Source of the DNA: Pseudovirgaria hyperparasitica
Lineage: Eukaryota > Ascomycota > Dothideomycetes > Acrospermales > Acrospermaceae
Assembly (NCBI RefSeq): GCF_010093815.1
Contig: NW_022985572.1
Location: 1 to 64,000, forward strand
DNA length: 64,000 bases
Direction of reading: 5' to 3'
Shown: positions 49,405 to 59,101 of the stretch, piece by piece
How the letters are laid out: each line of letters opens with the position of its first letter
Numbering within the stretch: position 1 is the stretch's first letter
Translations under genes and position numbers: made by a program
The notes under the pieces: generated by a model
What the model was told of the DNA's origin: nothing
Seen by the model: only the letters and a program-made list of their open reading frames with translations
Databases searched by the model: none

Positions 49405-49617
49405 AGGAATGAAGATAATAAAGATAAATAAGTATAGTATATGCTTGGTAAGTCTCGGGTATCCCTCGATCCGAATACCCTATATAAAATTATATAGAGC
49501 GTCTGGATCTACTAACCTGCTTAGTCTATATATTATATTCCGTACGCAGACGTTACATTCCGTCACATTCTGTACGCACAAATACGCATTTATACGCTGG
49601 ACGCTTGAGGAACCCTC
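49405..49617 (-). repeat. MULE right terminal inverted repeat
   Basis: It is the reverse complement of 37923-38134, ending in GGAACCCTC just before the duplicated CGCTACGC. The inner edge is approximate. Confidence 0.85.
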
Positions 49618-49625
49618 CGCTACGC
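49618..49625. repeat. Target-site duplication of the Mutator-like element, right copy
   Basis: CGCTACGC is identical to 37915-37922. The next base (G) allows no longer perfect duplication with these ends. Confidence 0.85.
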
Positions 49626-49712
49626 GCACCTGGCCCGGCCCATGACGCGTCTCACGCGCCCAACACAGAAGACTTTGCCATCATCGACATATGATCCAGC
49701 CAGGCATCCAGA
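49626..49712 (+). promoter_or_regulatory. POLD3 proximal promoter with MCB elements
   Basis: ACGCGT lies at 49645-49650 and ACGCG at 49654-49658, with another ACGCG overlapping the target duplication (49622-49626). ACGCGT is the MBF-bound cell-cycle box that drives DNA-replication genes at G1/S in fungi, which fits the downstream polymerase delta subunit. Only 87 bp of original promoter remain between the transposon footprint and the ATG. Confidence 0.5.
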
Positions 49713-51290
49713 ATGGCAGACAAATACAAAGAATATCTCACGGCAAATGTCCTCGATGAAGGGAGACCGGTAAACATGTCCATCTGACGCAGCATACTAA
49801 TTCTGACCCTAACAGATCACTTATCGCTTGCTCAGTAGAGCCCTAAGAGTTCATGTTGATCTGGCAAAACAGTAAGCTCCGAAGTCTTCGCAGATTGCCA
49901 AAGCTCACATCCGGTCTAGAATGCTGTACGACTTCTATCAGAAACAGAACGCAAAGAACTCAGGGTGTCTGCACGCTACCTACATAGTCTCGGGCACACG
50001 ACAAATGAGGGAGCGAAAACTCGCCAATGGAGTACAGTCGTATGATGGAGGACACAGATTCATGCAAAGTAGCCCTTCTATGAGGCCTGCGCCAAGAGAG
50101 GAAGAGAAAGAGGAGACGATATCCACAATTTCTGTTGTCACATTGGTCACTGAAGAACAGCTGGAAGGTACACCATTCATCTCAAGAACTAGCCGGATAC
50201 CGCTAACCTTTCATTCTCCCAGATGCAAAATCTAGCCTGGACAAAATTACAAGCTTACATGTCTACAGTCTACAGCCAGGATCCATTGAGGTAGGTACCC
50301 TGTGTTTGGTGACCATAATACAAATACTGACCTGTCCTCCAGAATGTTCATATCCTCTCGGTTTGTAACCAAGAAGTGTCAATGAAATATGCTCCGGACG
50401 ATCCTTTGAAGGCATACGAGATATATGGTACAATACATAATCCTGATGCCAGACGAAGGACTATGCGCAGGCAGCCTCCCGCACCTACCCCAGCACCAAG
50501 CAAAAACACTGTCAATACGCCAGCCAAATCCACGTCCAAGCATTCGCCCCCGGCCCCGTCGGATTCAAAAGCTACTGCTGCGCCAGAGCGACGAGGTAGT
50601 ACTGAGGATGGCAGCGCAGTTGTGAGACCGTCGCCGGTGTCAGATGTTTCGCTAAAGAAACCAGAAAACATAAAAAGTGCCTCCAATCGCGGTCAATCAG
50701 CTTTGTTTAAATCGTTTGCAAAGACTCAACCCAAAGTAGCAAAAGCGGCATCTCCAAGAAGATCACCAGCTCCTTCAGCTGAACAAACTGCCCAAGAGGA
50801 CGAAGCTATGGATGATGCAGACGCATCGGATGGAGAAAATGAGGCCGCGGCCATCAAAAAGAGAGAAGCAGCGCAGACAGAACGGAAAACTCGAGTTGAA
50901 AGAGAGGCACAACTACGGAAGATGATGGAAGAGGACGACGAAGAAGATGAGGACGAGCCTATGACCGATTCTCATGAGTCTGAGAAAGTAGAAAGCCAAG
51001 AGAGCGCAATTGACGCAGCGAAGCCAGCAGATTTAGATATCAAAGAGCAGACCGTACGTGTTGAGAATGGTCGGAGACGAGGTCGGAGAAGAGTCATGAG
51101 AAAACGGACCATCAAAGACGAAGACGGCTATCTTGTCACAAAGGAGGAGGCAATATGGGAGTCTTTCTCAGAAGACGAACCGGTGCCAAAGAAATCTAAA
51201 CCCACTCCCTCAACCTCCACTGCAAAGGAACCAAAGAAAGGTAATAAACCAGGACAGGGTGGCATCATGAGTTTCTTCAAGAAGGGATAA
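49713..51290 (+). CDS. DNA polymerase delta subunit 3 (POLD3/Cdc27-like), 458 aa, five exons
   Basis: This is a non-catalytic subunit that links polymerase delta to PCNA during lagging-strand synthesis. Exons: 49713-49769, 49816-49871, 49920-50167, 50223-50290, 50343-51290. The introns are 46, 48, 55 and 52 nt, all GT-AG, and the total of 1377 nt is in frame. The N-terminal winged-helix-like domain reads MADKYKEYLTANVLDEGRPV, then ITYRLLSRALRVHVDLAKQM and LYDFYQKQN, followed by the block LHVYSLQPG. The middle is a long charged, disordered, Ala/Ser/Lys-rich region with an acidic run (EEDDEEDEDEP). The C-terminus QGGIMSFFKKG is a PCNA-interacting (PIP) box of the form QxxIxxFF. The promoter has MCB elements. 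A transposon inserted about 95 bp upstream separates it from its former divergent neighbour TBCD. Confidence 0.92.
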
Positions 51291-51662
51291 TTTGTTTTCC
51301 TTTGGGATTGCATTGAAGGCGTCCTGTGAGTTAGTATAACTCACGTCATATTTTCTGCCCCACCTCTCCGCCTACTCCACACGACGCGCTTCATGCCGTC
51401 ATGCACTTCGACCATACATCATACATATCAGATATACGACATATGTAACCCGCTTGCAAGCACACGCATCCAGTCCAATCTTCAAACCTCCTCGAAACGT
51501 ACACATCTCAACGTCCTGGTCACGAGTCACTAGTCTGTCAAGCAGCACTCGCGAAAAGATCAGGTCGTCTGTCCCGTCAACACCGCCAAGATATCTTCAC
51601 CAACTCGCACTCGTATTTCTCGACTTCTTCGCGTCATTCAGCCAACAGTATCACGCAAGAGA

Positions 51663-52559
51663 ATGTCCACACACTCTGCTCTGTCATCGTCCTTGCCTCA
51701 GGCACCATGGAAACCCATCTTCGAGAAACATCTCAGCAGCATGGAAACACCTCAATTCGTATTGTCCACTCTGACTCCAGCTCCTGCTGGCTCTCCAACA
51801 CCGTATCTTCCGCGTTCTCGGTATGTAATATATCGCGGATTCTGGGGTACTTTGCCCGAAAACAAGCACAACGTCGTCGAGCGTAACCCACGTGTCTACG
51901 AGAGTGAGATGCCTTGTATAACGACCGATGTCAGGATGCAAAAGACATTCGAGCTCTTCAGCAGCTCAGAGGGCAAGGCGACTGAAGAAGAGCAAGTGCA
52001 AGGCAGCGGCGGCGGCGGTCCGGTTGAGGCGGTCTGGTGGGTGGAGGGCGATGTTCAAACACAATGGAGGCTTAAAGGTCGCGCATATGTGTTATGCAAG
52101 GACGACATCGAAGGCGAAGGCGAAGAGAGTAGCGGCGTTAGGACTGTCAAAAGTGAAGTTGGTCGACGAATGAGGATTGTCCCTGAGGGAGAGGGCAAGG
52201 AGGGAGTATGGAGCTGGAGTCGCGAGATCAAGGGCCACTTTGGCAACAATTCGCCTGGCATTAGAGGTAAGCATCCCGCTGACACTGGCAAGCATCATCT
52301 AATCAATCCTGTCGTAGGCTCTTTCAAGGCACCACCGCCCGGACAACCTGTGAACATGCCGTATGATGACAAGAAACTTGTGCTTGGAGAGAAAGTGACC
52401 AGCAATGACGACGAAACAGCGTTGCACCACTTCCGTGTAATCGTCATTCGTCCTGACGAAGTCGAGCAAACAGACCTCTCTGATCCCAAAAAGGCACGCC
52501 GATATATTTACACTATTGGTGAAGATGGCAATTGGAACAAGGAAGAGACCTGGCCATAA
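51663..52559 (+). CDS. Alr4036-family FMN-binding (pyridoxamine-phosphate-oxidase-like) protein, 281 aa spliced
   Basis: The family has a split-barrel flavin-binding fold related to pyridoxamine 5'-phosphate oxidase; the substrate is unknown for the fungal members. The protein starts MSTHSALSSSLPQAPWKPIF and shows the family strings VIYRGFWGTLPENKHN, WWVEGDVQTQWRLKGRAYVL and FGNNSPGIRGSFKAPPPGQP. The whole region is open in one frame as 298 aa, but a 51-nt segment (52267-52317) has all marks of an intron: GTAAGC donor, CTAAT branch site and TAG acceptor. Its removal restores GIRGSFKAPPPGQP. Because 51 is a multiple of three and holds no stop, the unspliced RNA also encodes a full protein with 17 extra residues. 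It lies 372 bp downstream of POLD3 on the same strand. Confidence 0.85.
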   Translation: MSTHSALSSSLPQAPWKPIFEKHLSSMETPQFVLSTLTPAPAGSPTPYLPRSRYVIYRGFWGTLPENKHNVVERNPRVYESEMPCITTDVRMQKTFELFSSSEGKATEEEQVQGSGGGGPVEAVWWVEGDVQTQWRLKGRAYVLCKDDIEGEGEESSGVRTVKSEVGRRMRIVPEGEGKEGVWSWSREIKGHFGNNSPGIRGKHPADTGKHHLINPVVGSFKAPPPGQPVNMPYDDKKLVLGEKVTSNDDETALHHFRVIVIRPDEVEQTDLSDPKKARRYIYTIGEDGNWNKEETWP

Positions 52560-54233
52560 TACGTCGTATCAGCATACGGTCAAGTCAGGATTGTCGCATA
52601 TCTGACTGACAGTCTGACCCCTCTTCGGCCGAGATATTGTAGTCTGTGGGTCATATAGAAGACTGTCTATAGGTGCTCGGAACAAAATCAGAATAAATCC
52701 CGGTAGGGTTCTCTGGTTTCTGTCACAGAAGCATATTTCCACCAGTTATTGCTCGATCTTTCTTGCAGGCTATCTACCGCTCATGTGTACAACCACGTAC
52801 GTGAGCTAGCTCGGCCGACCTTGGCCTAATCGTGCAGAGTCGCTCTCGAGCAAACGCAAAGACTGCCGCCTATGCTGTTGTCTAATCATTGTATTAGCTT
52901 CGCTCACTATCTTTGGATGCATCTCTGCGAGTATTTCGCAGGCAAGTTGGAACGTTGTTACTGCTGCCCAGGTGCTGCCCTCACGCACAAAGACGAGCTG
53001 TCCCGTTAATGATCGCCCGGGCGGAAGAAGCGAAGGAATGGCGGCGTCCACCCCACCTGCAGCCACGTAAGGTCTCCCTGCCGAGCCGGCGGCCAGTGCA
53101 CACTCACGCTCTCTTCACGTATTCACCATTCTCCTCATCATCATCACGCCCCGCTGTCGTGCGTTTGTGCGTACGTACGCTGTCCGTTACACGTCCCCTC
53201 AGTCCTGCGATTCGTAATCGACTCCGGAGAGGCCTCGTGCAGGGACCAAGCAAAAGCAGTCATCACAGACAGCAGCTTATTGAAAGTGGAGATATGATCA
53301 GCATTTGTGTATTGAGAAGAAGAGAAGAAGAAAAAAGAGTAGCAACGGGGGGCGCTGGCTGTTCTTGTCTGCAAGTATTTAGACATCACGCTGAAATGAA
53401 GACTGCTGATGAGGAACCCAGCCAGCTGGTTTGGTCTATCTGTCTGGGGGACGAGCGGGTGCGGCGTTTTTCGTCCTCGTTGCGGCGCTGGGCGTTATGG
53501 CGAAGAAGATACTGTAGTTAATTACTTTGCATTGTGTTGACCTGCTGGACATCCTGACGTCGAAGCAGAACGCATCCCTGTTCTTGACTGATTACAAGTC
53601 AAGACTGCTGCCAGTGACAGCTCGTTGTGTCTTTCCAACATCTCATGGGCAACGGGCTGGTACAAATCCTGCTATTACGTGGGTCATGAGCAGCTGTCTC
53701 CTGTTGCCAAGGTACTCTCAGACGGATGTTAAATCTTAGTACAGTATGAAGGATGTCACGCTCTCACTCTCACTCTCGCTGTCTTTGTCTCTGGTCTGAC
53801 TGATACCAACGAACGTTATTTAACCAACTCGCGCCTCGGCTCCCCGGAAGATCCTTGGATTGCCCGGGCTGAAGTCCTAAGCACCGTGCGCGCCTTGCCC
53901 TGTTCACTAATTACTCCAGGTGCCTTTTCGGCCCGTCGATCTTCACGCGGATGCATGCTAACCTCCTACTCCCGCATCCACTCTCATTAATCCCCCGACC
54001 TCCACTTCACCGTCTAGCCTACACATCACTTCTACCACACTTGCTGCTTTGCGCCCAGGTCTCTCCAAGTGCTGTACGCCTACACCTTCAATTCTACCAA
54101 CCTCAATTCCAAGGTGACAGCAACTGCACCACCTTTGCGCAGGTTCAATGACCGTTACAACTTCTGCATCACTGTGATAGCTTACCGAGCCGTGTCCAAG
54201 TGCTCGGCTTCACCATCAGTTAATCCTGCTACC
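52560..54233. other. Intergenic region, no convincing gene
   Basis: Open frames exist on both strands (52913-53521 + from a TTG; 52806-53066 - from a GTG) but none begins with ATG and neither shows a known family. A CT-rich microsatellite-like string lies at about 53760-53795. The last few hundred bases are pyrimidine-rich and probably form promoter and 5' leader of the gene at 54234. Confidence 0.5.
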
Positions 54234-55034
54234 ATGTCTGGGGAAGCCCACAAAGCTTTCGAGTATCTGAAGGAAAAGGTCCCAGAATGGATCGAAAATC
54301 TAGAAGCACTTCGTGCTCGTGTCGCAGAGAAACACCGTCATGCTCTGCGGGCTTCAACAGCTCCAAGGAAGAAGAAACGCACAGGATCCATGGACTCGTT
54401 ACGACCTGACGAGAACGATGCCGTGTCCTCCATTCCCACCAGAATAGTGCTGGCTCCTCAACCGCTGTCTACTACGCCTCTAGCACCTTCGACCAACAAT
54501 CTCACCAAGCGCAAACGCGACGCCAAGTCAATCACGTCAGGTCACATCTCTGGTCCGCCAAAATATCGTATGCGGCAACAAATGGTTGTTGTATACTACG
54601 ACAGCGAGATTCAAAAGTCTTTTGAGACCCTGGTACGAAACATCACCACAGGAAGAAGCATGCTGCGCAAAGGCAAGATGGCTGCCAAAATGGAAGCGCT
54701 TATGTACGCCATGGATGTAGATGACTCCACCTCTGGTGATAATGATGAAGACCCGAACGCAAAGATCGACATTCGTTCGAACTTGACTGGCTTCAGGATC
54801 ACTCGCTCCATTCGAGCTGTTCCTAGTCCCTTGCGTAACGCAGGCTCTTCTAGCGATGACTTCGACTCCGCCGACAAGGACCTCGAGACAGCCCAAAGTC
54901 TATGCGAACGCGGTGCTCACCAATTTCTTCGAGATGGTGACTGTTCTCCGGAATTGGAAGGCTCCGAAGCGAGCTTTAAGAAGATCTTGGCGCTGAGCGA
55001 GATACTTGTCGCACGACAAAGAGCAAAAGAGTAG
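54234..55034 (+). CDS. Unrecognised charged protein, 266 aa to the first stop; same-frame extension to 55271
   Basis: The start is the ATG in ACCATGTCT (54234), an ideal fungal context; the frame is open further upstream but without ATG. The chain begins with a helical segment (MSGEAHKAFEYLKEKVPEWI), then a basic stretch (APRKKKR), a second conserved-looking block (RMRQQMVVVYYDSEIQKSFE, then LVRNITTGRSMLRKGKMAAK), an acidic loop and a helical end (ILALSEILVARQRAKE). Directly after the UAG at 55032 the same frame stays open for 78 codons and ends in a typical acidic tail (LALEVDDDEEEEEIDESVFA). An unrecognised intron could remove the UAG: 55008-55067 keeps the frame but has a weak donor (GTCGCA), and 55031-55089 has a better branch and acceptor but shifts frame. 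Readthrough or a recent nonsense change are the alternatives. No family recognised; probably nuclear. Confidence 0.6.
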   Translation: MSGEAHKAFEYLKEKVPEWIENLEALRARVAEKHRHALRASTAPRKKKRTGSMDSLRPDENDAVSSIPTRIVLAPQPLSTTPLAPSTNNLTKRKRDAKSITSGHISGPPKYRMRQQMVVVYYDSEIQKSFETLVRNITTGRSMLRKGKMAAKMEALMYAMDVDDSTSGDNDEDPNAKIDIRSNLTGFRITRSIRAVPSPLRNAGSSSDDFDSADKDLETAQSLCERGAHQFLRDGDCSPELEGSEASFKKILALSEILVARQRAKE

Positions 55035-55271
55035 GAAGCTAGGTCACGGCAAAAGACGCAACAACAGCAGGAGCCATTAACTCTTCCAGTACCGACACAA
55101 ACAACATCATTGCCATGTCGGACGCCTGGTCCGATCGAGGAGAAGCGCATCTCATTTCACCGCCCGGACCTTCTCGCCCTCGAAGTAGACGATGACGAAG
55201 AGGAAGAAGAAATTGACGAAAGTGTATTCGCTGCGCTGCGACCTCCCGTTCGTCTAACACGGCGGTTATGA

Positions 55272-56239
55272 TGTCAATCTAGCGATGTTTCCCATCATCT
55301 GATTTTCCTTTAAGTTCACATGTATACCGCATTCGAGCTACTTGGCTCACTTGGCGTTTTGGTCTGGTTATCTGCATATACTTTAGCGCGGCACTCCTCG
55401 TTCGAAGATCGAACATTGCATTGTGGAACTTACGAACGGGCCTGTCTAAATTTTCAGCTACGTCAGACCACACGATTTTCTGTCCAAAATATACATAGAC
55501 ATCTGGATTTCAGACACCTTTTACGTTGAGAAGTAGTTCCAGATCGCTTCGCTTATTGGGTCGGATTTTCCTTTTGCGAACTACACCCTCTGTCACTTGG
55601 CAAGCCTGACAAGACTCATTTCATTGTATACACTAGTCGATGCAGCTATTTCCTATGCATCTCACAGGCTCTAAATGAGTGCATCTTCTGCTTCTGTCGA
55701 GTTTATATTTCCTCACCCGCCTTGCGTAGTAGTGTAACTCAATCGTGAGCCATGCGATTGCCTAACCAAAACCTTGGGGAATTTGACCTGCTATTTGAAG
55801 AAGCAATTTCATCGCTATCGACATACATTTTAGAACTGTAGCTGCCACTTTTCGGTTCCCCATAAGGCCCCCAGGGCTGTGTCATTTTTTCTCGCTTTTG
55901 AAGTGATGCCGTACCTGCCAGTCCAATTCACCTTCGGTGCACGGGCCCCTCTCTATTGCACACGATCATTTTCGAATTGATCACCTCCCAGATTTCCAAG
56001 CGTTCAACTTCTCTGATATCAGTACACTGCTGGTATCGTTTTACTTGAGTACTGTGCCGATTCGCTGATGTACAGCCCTCCTCGCTGGCACACTGCAAGC
56101 TGGCTTCACAGCTCTACCGTACTACTATCAACTCTGGTTCTTATTGAGTAGAACGCCTTTTTGCCTGAGAAGCATTCTGGTTTCGCTACGGCTTGCTCTG
56201 ACTCTCACGGGATTCGCTCCAGTATACTCTTACAGCAGC
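55272..56239. other. Intergenic region, no gene seen
   Basis: This stretch of about 970 bp has normal GC and only short, non-protein-like open frames. It should hold the 3' end of the upstream gene and the promoter of the gene starting at 56240. No repeat or RNA gene was seen. Confidence 0.5.
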
Positions 56240-58223
56240 ATGGCACGCAAGGTATTATCATATCGATCTAAGCTATACAACGCTGCTGACCGTATCGCAT
56301 CAGAGATCTTGTCCGGGTCTCTTGGAGGCTTCGCGCGTGAAACGGCACATTCGAGGTTCAAGTGACGGCAAGGCACGTGTAGTGCATGATTCCGTACATG
56401 TTTATGTCGGCTCATGTGGCGGGTCCAAAGTCAACTAACCAGCCAATTAGACTACTGCAAATCTATCAACGTCAACTCAGCCAGTCTTCAAAAGACCGGC
56501 TTTACCGACTCCGTTACGAGCAGGTGATGTTTCCGCCCAGCGTGCGAGAAAGCCAAGGGTCGTGGCTGGAATCGAGTCCCAGAATTTGCCTGCAACGTCC
56601 AAGATTCCCATAGATTTGGCTTCTTCCGACGAGGAGGGTGAAACGGTTGTTCATGAGACGATTGTAAAAGCGACACAGCGTGCGACACGCAATCGTGAGC
56701 ATCACAACAATCGTATCAAAAACAGCATCATATATCATCCCATGGATCATCTCACGAGGCCAAGACGAGCTTCAGAGGTGAAAAGGCTTGCGCCAATCGT
56801 GGTGCTGTCCGATGATGACGATGACGACGAGGACATTGTGGCTGGATTGGCGGACAGCCCGGGATCGGATGACACCCATATCTCTCCTCGTCCTCAGGCT
56901 ATCTCAAAGAATCATACCTCCGGACCGATCAGGTCGGCTGCAAATACTCATGACCCATATGACACAAGTACCCACCTTCAGGACGAAGATCTTCATCTCT
57001 CTGGCGTTGTCTTCTCACGTAAGAGGGTTGAAAAGCCTAATATCCTTGTCATACCGCAAAACCCACGCAAAGCCAGAGCTGTATCTACCTTGATCTCTAC
57101 GGAGCGAGAGACACCTACAGAGGAATCGAAACGGCGCAGGAGTACGAATATCATCACCATAGGTAGCAAAGATGCCTTGATTGAAAAGTCCAATGAGTGT
57201 ATCACTGTCAACAGTAACAACGATTGTTCTGACCATTCTGATGCTAAAGCTAGCGAGCTTTCGACTTTATATTCACGAGTTGACCGCATAATCCGTACAA
57301 CGCCCACTGGATCTACCAAGTTGACCAAACGGCAGCAGCAAAAAGAGGCCCGACACTTTCATATATATGAGGATGAGGCAGGTCTATCTCCCGCTCGGAA
57401 CCTGAGGCAAAGAATACTCATCAGGGCCCACAGGAAGGATCATGATAACTTCCCGACGGAGAATATGATAGGCGCAAATCCCCGCCACAGATCACGTCAT
57501 TGGTCAAACATCTTCAGGGCACTGCGTTCAGACGACAGTGATCATGCTGACCTCATCACTGATGACGACCATGACGGGAGTTTACCTGAAGACGACCAAG
57601 GACATCAGCCCAGCGTTGATGGTGGGCGCATATGGAGCGACTCTTTCGAAAGACAAGAGACTGAAGCACTTAGTGAGCCACATGGAACCCTGACCGCAGC
57701 TTTTAGGCATAATGATGACCTTCCTGACATAAGTGTTGACTACGCTGAATCATGTTCATCCGGAGGCATGACCCAATTATTCGAGCGCAGTCTCTACACG
57801 GCCCTTATCGACTTTAGCAACTCTTGGTCAGGCTACGGTGCCGATGAAGGCATTTCTGGGCTTCAGAGAATTTCCGAAAGCAACGACGGCGTCTTCCAGA
57901 GACCATCTGAACCATCTACTAGCTGTGCAATGCCTTCGGGAGACCCGGAGTGCGAGGATGAAGTGAACATCATGGACGATCTTATATCTGCACTCAGCGA
58001 GGACATCACTAGGTCAAGTGGCAATGTCACAGCCGGTGCAGAACAGGTCGCTGCTATCACCCCAGAAGACTCTTTGCTAGTCGGCTGTGATGGCTTCAAC
58101 ACAACGGCTCATTCCATCCTACGTTTCAGTGGAAACCCATATGACACCTTTCTTATGGTGTCAGGGTATTCTAGTCGAGCTCTAGACGGAGAAGAGTCAA
58201 GTGTGAGAGCTACACCGGTATAG
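56240..58223 (+). CDS. Unrecognised acidic nuclear-type protein with SUMO-interacting motifs, 624 aa to the first stop; same-frame extension to 58517
   Basis: Exons: 56240-56251, 56304-56393, 56451-58223, all in phase 0. The introns are 52 and 57 nt, GT-AG, with CTGAC and CTAAC branch sites; the first exon encodes only MARK. The N-terminus continues RSCPGLLEASRVKRHIRGSS, then a basic linker. Two SUMO-interacting-type motifs follow: PIDLASSDEE (about residues 87-96) and PIVVLSDDDDDDED (about 149-162). The rest is disordered, rich in Ser, Asp and His, with LTKRQQQKEARHFHIYEDEA as the most conserved-looking part. After the UAG at 58221 the same frame stays open for 97 more codons with similar composition (LHENSDEAEVRSDCEPSV). 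A 102-nt intron 58166-58267 would remove the UAG and keep the frame, so the real protein may be longer. No family recognised. Confidence 0.65.
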
Positions 58224-58517
58224 TTCGACACATTAAATATTCCTATCGTACGCCTGCATGAGAACAGCGATGAAGCCGAAGTCCGCTCTGATTGTGAGCC
58301 ATCCGTCAGATATCCCCACCAAGGCGACATGCATAGCATCGCTGGTACAGACAACCATGGATCTCGCTCATGGGCTGCGTATCACCCACCCATCCAGTCA
58401 GCATCAATAGAGTGCAGCCCAGACTTGCGCATACCGCGCTTCGTCGATGACTCACAGTCAGCAGAAGCCTCCCAGGTCATCGATAAGTCCATGGGTAAGG
58501 CGAGTTTTGACTCGTAG

Positions 58518-59101
58518 CTCCATGTTCTACACAAGTTTTTTGAACCGAGAAGAGTAAATTCTGGGGGTCTTACTCTCTTTTCCACGCGGCACGCGCAGCT
58601 TGATCAAGAGATATGCTTTGAAGAGGTCAAGATGATTCAATTTCAACACTGTATACACGTCTGATAGCGATGTATTTCAGTATGCACTTTCAGCAACGTC
58701 GGCTCCATGTAATGTTAGCAAGTAGTCTCACACCCTACGTGTTACTTTTCCGATGGATTTAGAAAGTTGTGCGTTCTAATATCAGTATATGATCATTATA
58801 CATCACCGAAAAAAGTCGTCACATAGAGAATATATATTCTCAGGGCCTGACACGACAGTGTTTGTACCCCATTATCCTCGGCCATCGCTCAGGTACTGCT
58901 AGAACCTCAAGGCAGATTTCCGGCAATTTGATTAGAGGTTTATGTTTCTTTTATTTGGGATTTCTAAGATCGACTCAATTGAAGAGGGGAAGACTTTGCC
59001 GAGGCTATCCTACTCAGAGTTCTACCTATGTCCATAGATCATTTTAATTTGTACCAACATCTATATTAAGCTCCAGACTTCTAGTTTCGATATATCCCAA
59101 G
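58518..59101. other. Intergenic region, no gene seen
   Basis: About 580 bp separate two genes on the same strand. I see an AT-rich patch around 58780-58850 with the inverted string GAGAATATATATTCTC, which may be a 3' end or chance, and no coding signal. Confidence 0.4.

Larger units (their letters stand above)
37923..49617 (-). mobile_element. Mutator-like DNA transposon (MULE), RIP-mutated, carrying a nested LTR element
   Basis: Terminal inverted repeats of about 210 bp begin GAGGGTTCC and end GGAACCCTC, and an 8-bp duplication (CGCTACGC) flanks them. On the minus strand, coding traces match MULE transposases: LTLIDATYRTNKLR (about 48235-48275), around the first catalytic Asp, and FLTDNSAA (about 40000-40030), around the second. 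The DDE domain is therefore split by the LTR retrotransposon at 40154-48185. Without that insertion the element is about 3.66 kb, right for an autonomous fungal MULE. Long inverted repeats exclude a typical hAT element, although 8 bp is also the hAT duplication size; MULEs usually make 8-11 bp. The transposase frame contains many stops of TAG/TAA type expected from RIP, plus the insertion, so it is inactive. It sits in the short divergent promoter between TBCD and POLD3. Confidence 0.85.

Noticed and set aside
37923-49617. hAT element, on the basis of the 8-bp duplication
   Set aside because: The inverted repeats are about 210 bp, far longer than hAT termini, and the transposase motifs are of MULE type.
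52806-53066. 86-aa minus-strand frame, fairly protein-like
   Set aside because: It starts with GTG, has no recognisable family and no partner exon; the evidence is too weak to list.
52913-53521. 202-aa plus-strand frame
   Set aside because: It begins with TTG, its composition is Arg/Ser-rich as expected of a chance frame, and it overlaps leader-like sequence.
54234-58517. UAG reassigned as a sense codon in this organism
   Set aside because: Other genes here stop at UAG exactly where their families end, for example the aldolase at 18643 and the ammonium transporter at 33982.
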